In this document: positions 7,741-12,229 of the stretch, in pieces
How the letters are laid out: each line of letters opens with the position of its first letter
How positions within the stretch are numbered: the stretch's first letter is position 1
From: an uncultured Fibrobacterota bacterium
GTDB lineage: Bacteria; Fibrobacterota; Chitinivibrionia; Chitinivibrionales; CAIOZP01
Direction of reading: 5' to 3'
Length of the DNA: 12,229 nt
Assembly: GCA_903862805.1 (NCBI GenBank)
Contig: CAIOZP010000195.1
Location: 1 to 12,229 of the forward strand
Translations under genes and position numbers: made by a program
The notes under the pieces: model-generated
Told to the model about the DNA's origin: nothing
What the model saw: the letters and a program-made list of their open reading frames with translations, nothing else
Database searches by the model: none

Positions 7741-7745
7741 CCTCC
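7741..7745 (-). promoter_or_regulatory. Ribosome binding site of the antitoxin remnant
   Basis: A full GGAGG on the minus strand lies four bases before ATG 7736. It supports this ATG as a formerly translated start rather than chance. Confidence 0.7.
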
Positions 7746-7781
7746 ACAGATATGGCGAATATAGCTACTGTTGGAAAAAAC

Positions 7782-8897
7782 TCAGAGAGCCTTTCCCAAA
7801 GCGATTCTCAACATGCGGCGCAAAGGTTCGGCTGCGCCCCAGAGCAGTTGGTCGCCAACAGTGAACGCCGTAAGATACTCCGGGCCGATGTTCATCTTGT
7901 GGATGCGCCCGACCGGAACCGTAAGCGTGCCGTTGACCGCCGCCGGTGAAAGCTCGCGCAGAGTCGCCTCTTTCGTGTTCTCGACAACCTTCGTCCACGG
8001 GCTGTAGCCTTTGATCGCTTCGGTGATTTCTTCTATGGAAAAATCTTTCGTCAGCTTGATCGTCACGGCCTGACTGTGGCAGCGCATTGCACCGATGCGA
8101 ACGGTAAGTCCATCGATCGGAATCTGCTTCGTGGTGCCGAGGATCTTGTTCGTCTCGGCGACGCCTTTCCATTCCTCTTTGGTCTGACCGTTTTCCCAGC
8201 ACTTGTCGATCCAGGGAATAAGGCTTCCGGCCAAGGGCGCGCCGAAATTTTCGGTGGGAAACGATGCGTCGCGAATGATCGACGTAACCTTGCGGTCGAG
8301 GTCGAGGATCGCCGAATCGCTTTCGAGCATTGACGCATCGACATTGCCGATTGCGCGCATTTGTTTCACGAGCTCGCGCATGTTTTTCGCACCTGCACCC
8401 GATGCCGCCTGATAGGTCATGGTACTCATCCACTCGACCCAGCCGTTTTCAAACAGCGCACCGAGTCCCATGAGCATAAGACTGACCGTACAGTTGCCGC
8501 CGATATAATCCTTGATCCCGTTTTTGAGTCCGGCGTCGATCACATTGCGATTGACCGGATCGAGAATGATCACCGCATCGTCTTTCATGCGGAGCGATGA
8601 CGCCGCATCGATCCAGAGACCGTTCCAGCCGTTTGCGCGAAGCTTCGGATGAACCTCGTTGGTGTAGTCGCCGCCCTGACAGGTCACGATGATGTCGAGC
8701 TTCGACAAAACTGCGATGTCGAAAGCGTCGCCGAGCTTCGGATCGGCTCCGCGAACATCCGGCGCGCGTCCACCTACGTTCGAGGTAGAGAAGAAGATCG
8801 GCTCGAACGATCCGTCAAAATCACACTCCGCCGCCATGCGTTCCATCAGAACGGAACCAACCATCCCGCGCCATCCGATAAATCCTACTCTGCTCAT
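7782..8897 (-). CDS. asd: Aspartate-semialdehyde dehydrogenase
   Basis: Asd reduces L-aspartyl-4-phosphate to aspartate semialdehyde with NADPH, the branch point to lysine/diaminopimelate, threonine and methionine; it is cytoplasmic and usually essential. The 371-residue protein has the nucleotide-binding start [14 protein letters not shown] (residues 5-18), the [10 protein letters not shown] loop, TCQGGDYT, and the catalytic Cys136 in [14 protein letters not shown]. Substrate-binding and catalytic segments QAASGAGA and [11 protein letters not shown] follow. The length and motif spacing match the enterobacterial-type enzyme (E. coli 367 residues, Cys135) rather than the shorter Gram-positive type. 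A purine stretch (AAAGAGAAAA) precedes the ATG. It is divergent from the NifU-domain gene, and the toxin-antitoxin remnant starts 45 bases after its stop on the same strand. Confidence 0.96.
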   Translation of the reverse strand: MSRVGFIGWRGMVGSVLMERMAAECDFDGSFEPIFFSTSNVGGRAPDVRGADPKLGDAFDIAVLSKLDIIVTCQGGDYTNEVHPKLRANGWNGLWIDAASSLRMKDDAVIILDPVNRNVIDAGLKNGIKDYIGGNCTVSLMLMGLGALFENGWVEWMSTMTYQAASGAGAKNMRELVKQMRAIGNVDASMLESDSAILDLDRKVTSIIRDASFPTENFGAPLAGSLIPWIDKCWENGQTKEEWKGVAETNKILGTTKQIPIDGLTVRIGAMRCHSQAVTIKLTKDFSIEEITEAIKGYSPWTKVVENTKEATLRELSPAAVNGTLTVPVGRIHKMNIGPEYLTAFTVGDQLLWGAAEPLRRMLRIALGKAL

Positions 8898-8949
8898 ATT
8901 TTCTCTTTTGTAACTGAAAAGATTTTGTAATTAGCTGTTTTGCGAGGCT

Positions 8950-8979
8950 AAAATACATTTATCCATAATTGCAGGTAAA
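8950..8979 (-). promoter_or_regulatory. Weak candidate promoter for asd
   Basis: On the minus strand, TTTACC (8979-8974) and TATTTT (8955-8950) are 18 bases apart, each matching 4 of 6 consensus bases, and lie about 50 bases before the asd start within the divergent asd/NifU intergenic region. This is only suggestive. Confidence 0.25.
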
Positions 8980-9093
8980 AGGAAGTGTCGCTGGCAGGCT
9001 CGAATGCAGGTGTTCTGTCGCTTCATTCCTGATTCACCACAAAACATACAATAACTATATTCTCTGCCCGAAGACCAAAAATGTAATCGAAAA

Positions 9094-9097
9094 GGAG
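9094..9097 (+). promoter_or_regulatory. Ribosome binding site that selects the NifU-domain start
   Basis: AAAGGAG ends at 9097. It is six bases from the ATG at 9104 and only three from an adjacent in-frame ATG at 9101, so 9104 is the better start. The frame also stays open further upstream, but that part has no ribosome site and is not NifU-like. Confidence 0.75.
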
Positions 9098-9103
9098 ATT
9101 ATG

Positions 9104-9322
9104 ATGAAAGAAAAGGTAATAGCCGCCCTCGAAAAAGTTCGTCCGATGCTTCAGGCGGATGGTGGTGATGTTGAGTTTGTTGAACTCGACGGCACAGTGG
9201 TAAAGGTGAAACTCCGTGGAGCATGTGCCGGTTGTCCGGGTGCCCAGATGACACTCAAGATGGGTGTCGAGCGCGTGATCCGCGAGGTTGTTCCGGAGAT
9301 TACGGCTGTCGAAGCTGTTTGA
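9104..9322 (+). CDS. Stand-alone NifU C-terminal domain Fe-S scaffold protein
   Basis: This 72-residue protein consists of just the NifU C-terminal (Nfu) domain. It has the opening LEKVRPMLQADGGDVEFVEL, the Fe-S-binding CXXC as CAGC at residues 41-44 in GACAGCPGAQMTLKMGVE, and the usual end RVIREVVPEITAVEAV. Nfu proteins carry a [4Fe-4S] cluster, bridged between two subunits by the CXXC pairs, to target apoproteins in the cytoplasm. Single-domain versions of 70-80 residues are common. No other isc/suf gene is in the window. The gene is monocistronic, followed by a strong terminator, and divergent from asd. A TACAAT at 9047-9052 could be its -10 box, but no good -35 is visible. Confidence 0.93.
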   Translation: MKEKVIAALEKVRPMLQADGGDVEFVELDGTVVKVKLRGACAGCPGAQMTLKMGVERVIREVVPEITAVEAV

Positions 9323-9345
9323 TTCACGTTTGAGAACCAAGATCG

Positions 9346-9386
9346 AAAGAGGCGATGTCTGATAAGAGATGTCGCCTCTTTTTTTT
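9346..9386 (+). terminator. Rho-independent terminator of the NifU-domain gene
   Basis: A 10-bp perfect stem AAAGAGGCGA / TCGCCTCTTT (9346-9355 with 9372-9381) encloses a TG/TG internal loop, three more pairs (TCT/AGA) and a 6-base loop. It is followed directly by a run of T to 9386. It starts 23 bases after the stop codon. Confidence 0.93.
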
Positions 9387-9389
9387 CTT

Positions 9390-9544
9390 CCCCCGACTGT
9401 CGGCGAAGTGTTTGGAGTGTCTGGATGATGGTTCCCCCCATCCGGATTTGCGATCTCCCTACAAGTCTGTCAATTCCCGCCATTATTTTCATCAGTCCCC
9501 CCGTCTGGCGACCAGTCCCCTCATACTTTTGAGGGATTCCCCCC
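9390..9544. repeat. Cluster of C-run motifs with short hairpins
   Basis: Runs of four to six C occur at 9390-9394, 9434-9439, 9497-9502, 9517-9520 and 9539-9544. Four of the five follow T in AGTCCCC or TTCCCC contexts. Interleaved hairpins are TCTGGATG/CATCCGGA (9420-9427 with 9439-9446, C-run mostly in the loop), CTGG/CCAG around 9504-9514 and CCCTCA/TGAGGG around 9518-9535. The function is unknown; it could be a repetitive extragenic element or a structured RNA on either strand. Confidence 0.4.
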
Positions 9545-9767
9545 GATTTCGAAATGGCCAATGCCCTTCGCCAAAGAAAAAAGGAATACCGAAACGCTTC
9601 ACATGCCATCGTCAACGCGTTACTGGTGATCTTTGTGATAAAAAGACTGATTGGGCCGGTGGCAAAAGCGGTCATTGGCATGAGCCCGAAAATTGTCCCA
9701 TGCCCCCAGCCAACCATAGCGTGTTTACTCGTGGCCGTTTTTTGAATCGTAAGATGTTTTGATGATC

Positions 9768-9798
9768 GAATTTGAATAGGTAAAGCATCTTCAAATTC
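9768..9798. repeat. Perfect 9-bp inverted repeat
   Basis: GAATTTGAA (9768-9776) and TTCAAATTC (9790-9798) are exact reverse complements separated by 13 bases. No T-run follows on either strand, so it is not a standard terminator; an operator or a hairpin is possible. An alternative pairing AAGATGTTTT/AAAGCATCTT (about 9751-9760 with 9782-9791) overlaps it. Confidence 0.6.
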
Positions 9799-9850
9799 AG
9801 CGTTCGGTGCAGAACTATAGCGACATTTTTTATGAGTTTGCAGAAAAGTG

Positions 9851-9881
9851 TTGGTGCCTGAGGGAAATTTTTTGGTGCTTG
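9851..9881 (+). repeat. Direct repeat TTGGTGCYTG, two copies 21 bases apart
   Basis: Copies at 9851-9860 and 9872-9881 differ at one base. The 21-base period equals two helical turns, and the pair lies just upstream of the predicted promoter of the AgmX-like gene, so a binding site for a dimeric activator is conceivable. Confidence 0.35.
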
Positions 9882-9883
9882 GG

Positions 9884-9912
9884 TTGATTGGTGGTATTGA
9901 GTGTAATATTTT
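9884..9912 (+). promoter_or_regulatory. Candidate sigma-70-like promoter of the AgmX-domain gene
   Basis: TTGATT (9884-9889) and TATTTT (9907-9912) are spaced by exactly 17 bases, each matching 4 of 6 consensus bases. The site lies 57 bases before the ATG at 9969, which has AAGGTG as its ribosome site. Confidence 0.35.
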
Positions 9913-9968
9913 AGGTTTAGTACCAGAGAATTTTTCCACTGTAATTTGATGATTGATGAAGGTGAATT

Positions 9969-11414
9969 ATGTTTAATCCCATTGTTGTTGCCACAATGCT
10001 TTTATTTGGTCAATCGGATAATTGCGCTGTAAACTATTCCGCCTTTCCGTTGCCGGAAGAATCTATTCACCTTGCGATTGCTCCGATACTTGTTGATCCG
10101 AAGCTACCTTTTTTAGGTTCGGCACATTCCCGTGAACTGGATTTGGCGAGAGATGGTTACTTAAACTCTTTGGCATCGGGGATTGCCAAAGAGCTATCTC
10201 GGCGGTCGGTATTTGATCCAATAAAATTGTCACATTTTGTAATCCCATTGAGTGTAAAAGACACGGTAATGGAAGTTTCCAAGGGATCTTCGTTTAAGTT
10301 CATGCTTCCTAATCCCTCAAAAGTGAATTTTGTCAGCGACAGTAGTGCCGATGTGATTTTGTTTATTGAAGACCTCAGCTATGTGCAAACGAAAAGCCGC
10401 GACTCCTATAACTTCAATAATGCTCCCATCTCAAATTCTCCAATGTCATTGGTGAGTGTTTCTTTCAATACGGGACTACGAAGAGCTACAAATGTTTCAT
10501 TCGCATTCATGTATTTGGACAATCATCGTAAAATTGTTCTTGCACACGGCAAGTCTGAATTTGAAGTATCCTTTGATGTTGATGATACCACCGCCGATGA
10601 TGAGAAAGAGCTTGTTGATGACGCGGTGAACTCTTTGCTGTGTCGAGGACAATTTGCTACAACATATTCAAAGGAAGATGGCGATAACGCTGCATGTTTG
10701 AATAACGACATATCAGCATTACATGGTCGTGAAATCGATTCGATATCAACTTGGTTTAATTCCGCAGAACCTGAAATCATAAAACTGATTCAGGATTCTC
10801 TTACGCGCTCATTGCAATATCCGGATCGACCCAATGAAACCTCTGAATGTCAGTTTTTTATATTTCCTGATGGACACGTGTTGTTCAATAGAACAATTGC
10901 ACGAACAGAGCCTTCATCACTATTGACATTAAACCCATTGGTTGTTTTTCAGTCGAAACGATTTTGCCCAATCAAAGACAGCTGTTATGTTTATCTCAGG
11001 CTATTATGTCGTTCTGGGCCATCCGGAATATCAATTCCATATGCACCATCCATCACATATCGCAGTAAATCTCCTTGGCTGCCGTTTGGCGGAATTCCCT
11101 GGCTGATTGCAAATACTCATGCACCTACCTTAAGAGAGATTGTGGCAGAAAAGGTGCAGAATGATTCTTCCTATTTTTATTCTGCATTTGCAAAAAGGCA
11201 AAACAACAAGCCAAATGAAGGTGGTCAAGTCAACGTTAAAATAATGATTTTAGGAACAGGAAATGTTCTCTTTGCGAACGTTATTGGTTCAACTCTGGAC
11301 GATCCGGATTTCGAAAAAACGCTTACCGATAGAATCAAAACCTGGAAATTTGATCCACTCGGTCAGCCAAGTAGTGTAACCGAAGTCACATGCCCCATTG
11401 CTTTCAAACGCTAA
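9969..11414 (+). CDS. AgmX/PglI (TonB-C-like) C-terminal domain protein with a second, degenerate copy
   Basis: This is a 481-residue protein. The N-terminus (MFNPIVVATMLLFGQS) is hydrophobic but lacks basic residues, so export is likely but not certain. Residues about 34-135 (HLAIAPILVDP, YLNSLASGIAKELSRRSVFDP, ADVILFIEDLSY) recall periplasmic assembly or lipoprotein-like alpha/beta domains. Residues about 386-480 match the AgmX/PglI or TonB C-terminal domain: the helix LREIVAEKVQ, then GGQVNVKIMILGTGNVLF, IGSTLDDPDFEKTL, IKTWKFDPLG and CPIAF. A similar but worn copy occupies about 265-347, with the shared pattern PNE...GHVLF...IART...KRFCP. The gene stands alone, convergent with a barrel-like gene, in DNA that is AT-richer than the left half. 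Precise function is unknown; an envelope role is inferred. Confidence 0.7.
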   Translation: MFNPIVVATMLLFGQSDNCAVNYSAFPLPEESIHLAIAPILVDPKLPFLGSAHSRELDLARDGYLNSLASGIAKELSRRSVFDPIKLSHFVIPLSVKDTVMEVSKGSSFKFMLPNPSKVNFVSDSSADVILFIEDLSYVQTKSRDSYNFNNAPISNSPMSLVSVSFNTGLRRATNVSFAFMYLDNHRKIVLAHGKSEFEVSFDVDDTTADDEKELVDDAVNSLLCRGQFATTYSKEDGDNAACLNNDISALHGREIDSISTWFNSAEPEIIKLIQDSLTRSLQYPDRPNETSECQFFIFPDGHVLFNRTIARTEPSSLLTLNPLVVFQSKRFCPIKDSCYVYLRLLCRSGPSGISIPYAPSITYRSKSPWLPFGGIPWLIANTHAPTLREIVAEKVQNDSSYFYSAFAKRQNNKPNEGGQVNVKIMILGTGNVLFANVIGSTLDDPDFEKTLTDRIKTWKFDPLGQPSSVTEVTCPIAFKR

Positions 11415-11451
11415 AATGTAACTACTCCCATTCAAGTAAATCAAAACAATC

Positions 11452-12229
11452 TCAATAGAAATTGTAGCTGAATCCAAGCATTGCGGAATAGTTAGCCGAT
11501 CGCCGCCAATATTCTTTTGGCCGATGAATATAGACAGGACTGACATTTCCGGAGAGGCTTCCATTGATGCTGAGATACGGCGAAACGAAATATGCAATTG
11601 ATCCGGTTGCGGGGCAGCTTAACGAATCGCAGCTAATATCTTTCGATGACCAATAATGCTTTGCATACGATGGTGAAAGCTGAAGCGATAATGTTGTCCG
11701 ATAGGTCGGATACCAAAGCACTTTAGCCACTGCGCCAATATATCCGGCTAATGCTTCCGCAGAATCGAATCCGATTCTTCCTGTTAGATCCAAATTGAAT
11801 TGCCCGTGCATCGCCAGCGGTTTACGCGCGGCAAGCAAAACCGAGATGCCCTTAAACGGAGTTGCAAATCGAAATGCTGGCCCGTAGCCATAATGATGAA
11901 TCGCCGAATCAGGAAGATCTGCATAAAGAATCGAATCAGGATTTGCGGTACTTGTATCTACAGGATAATAGTAATTGTAAATGCTCCCGCTGTCCTGAGT
12001 TTTACCTGTAACAGTACATTTTTCTGTTATTTCACCGCCAAATGTGACGCGAAATCCTCTTTCGCGGGTTTGAGTCCAGGCGTATTCCCAGACATCCAGC
12101 AATCGGATTGCCGTTTTAGGTGAAGACATTATGCTGCTGTCAAAGGCGGGACAATCTGACATAAGCTTTTGAACCTGAACCGCTCTTTCGGTGCGAAAGT
12201 CAAGAATTCTGCTGTTGTGCAAAGAATCC
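11452..12229 (-). CDS. Barrel-like envelope protein, C-terminal part (5' end outside the window)
   Basis: The frame is open from the right edge, so the start lies beyond the window; about 258 residues are visible. A short helical stretch (TERAVQVQKLM) is followed by beta-type sequence: FRVTFGGEITEKCTVTGKTQ, ISVLLAARKPL, GQFNLDLTGRIGF, TTLSLQLSPSYAKHYW and YLSINGSLSGNVSP. It ends SAMLGFSYNFY, an aromatic C-terminus of the type used for outer-membrane barrel insertion. I do not recognise a specific family. It is convergent with the AgmX-domain gene (37 bases between stops, no clear terminator), and shares its AT-rich composition. The outer-membrane location is inferred. Confidence 0.6.
   Translation of the reverse strand, partial: DSLHNSRILDFRTERAVQVQKLMSDCPAFDSSIMSSPKTAIRLLDVWEYAWTQTRERGFRVTFGGEITEKCTVTGKTQDSGSIYNYYYPVDTSTANPDSILYADLPDSAIHHYGYGPAFRFATPFKGISVLLAARKPLAMHGQFNLDLTGRIGFDSAEALAGYIGAVAKVLWYPTYRTTLSLQLSPSYAKHYWSSKDISCDSLSCPATGSIAYFVSPYLSINGSLSGNVSPVYIHRPKEYWRRSANYSAMLGFSYNFY

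Larger units (their letters stand above)
9387..9968. other. Intergenic region of 582 bases without a convincing gene
   Basis: The left part (9387-9560) holds five C-runs and small hairpins, listed separately. The middle (9560-9750) has open frames on both strands: plus 9554-9745 (63 codons, one hydrophobic stretch) and a longer minus frame starting with GTG at 9939. Neither has a ribosome site or a family I recognise, and the minus frame runs antisense through the terminator and the NifU gene. The right part (9750-9968) is AT-rich and holds an inverted repeat, a direct repeat and a probable promoter for the next gene. A non-coding RNA or a decayed mobile element cannot be excluded. Confidence 0.5.

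Noticed and set aside
8969..9103. In-frame N-terminal extension of the NifU-domain protein.
   Set aside because: The extension lacks a ribosome site and NifU similarity, while AAAGGAG sits at the right distance from ATG 9104.
9554..9745. Plus-strand 63-codon frame with a hydrophobic stretch that could be a small membrane protein.
   Set aside because: No ribosome site before the ATG, no recognisable family, and open frames exist on both strands of the same segment.

Overview
The window looks like chromosomal DNA of a Gram-negative (diderm) bacterium. The evidence is several exported envelope proteins, including two that end like outer-membrane beta-barrels, one FecR-domain protein and one protein with an AgmX/PglI (TonB-C-like) C-terminus. 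The mix of DUF2225, FecR, AgmX/PglI and DUF4139 proteins recalls the FCB / Fibrobacterota side of the tree. That placement is an impression from families, not a phylogenetic result.

Positions 1-5962 form one plus-strand run of six tightly spaced genes: the end of a RimI-type N-acetyltransferase, a Cys-rich DUF2225 protein, a secreted FecR-domain/barrel protein, nadC (quinolinate phosphoribosyltransferase), an exported DUF4139 protein and a small CGGC-domain protein. Overlaps and short gaps (TGA/TTG overlap at 1025, ATGA overlap at 3265, gaps of 40 and 27 bases) suggest an operon, although the functions are mixed. A convergent minus-strand MFS transporter follows (6017-7246).

From 7440 to 7736, on the minus strand and below normal ORF-calling size, lies a broken type II toxin-antitoxin module. 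It is a DUF6364-type antitoxin split by a -1 frameshift at an A-run, followed one base later by the first codons of a PIN-domain toxin that stops after 17 codons. Next come asd (aspartate-semialdehyde dehydrogenase, minus strand) and, divergently, a stand-alone NifU C-terminal-domain Fe-S protein with a clear intrinsic terminator.

Positions 9387-9968 hold no convincing gene. They contain a cluster of C-runs with small hairpins, a 9-bp inverted repeat, a 10-base direct repeat and a probable promoter. From about 9740 the DNA becomes visibly more AT-rich. This part carries a secreted-looking protein with two AgmX/TonB-C-like domains (9969-11414) and, convergent with it, the C-terminal part of a barrel-like protein that runs off the right edge.

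I see no CRISPR array, tRNA, rRNA, complete insertion sequence or obvious new multi-gene defence system. The most rewarding items are the decayed toxin-antitoxin locus with its slippery heptamer, the FecR-barrel fusion, the duplicated AgmX-like domain and the C-run intergenic region.
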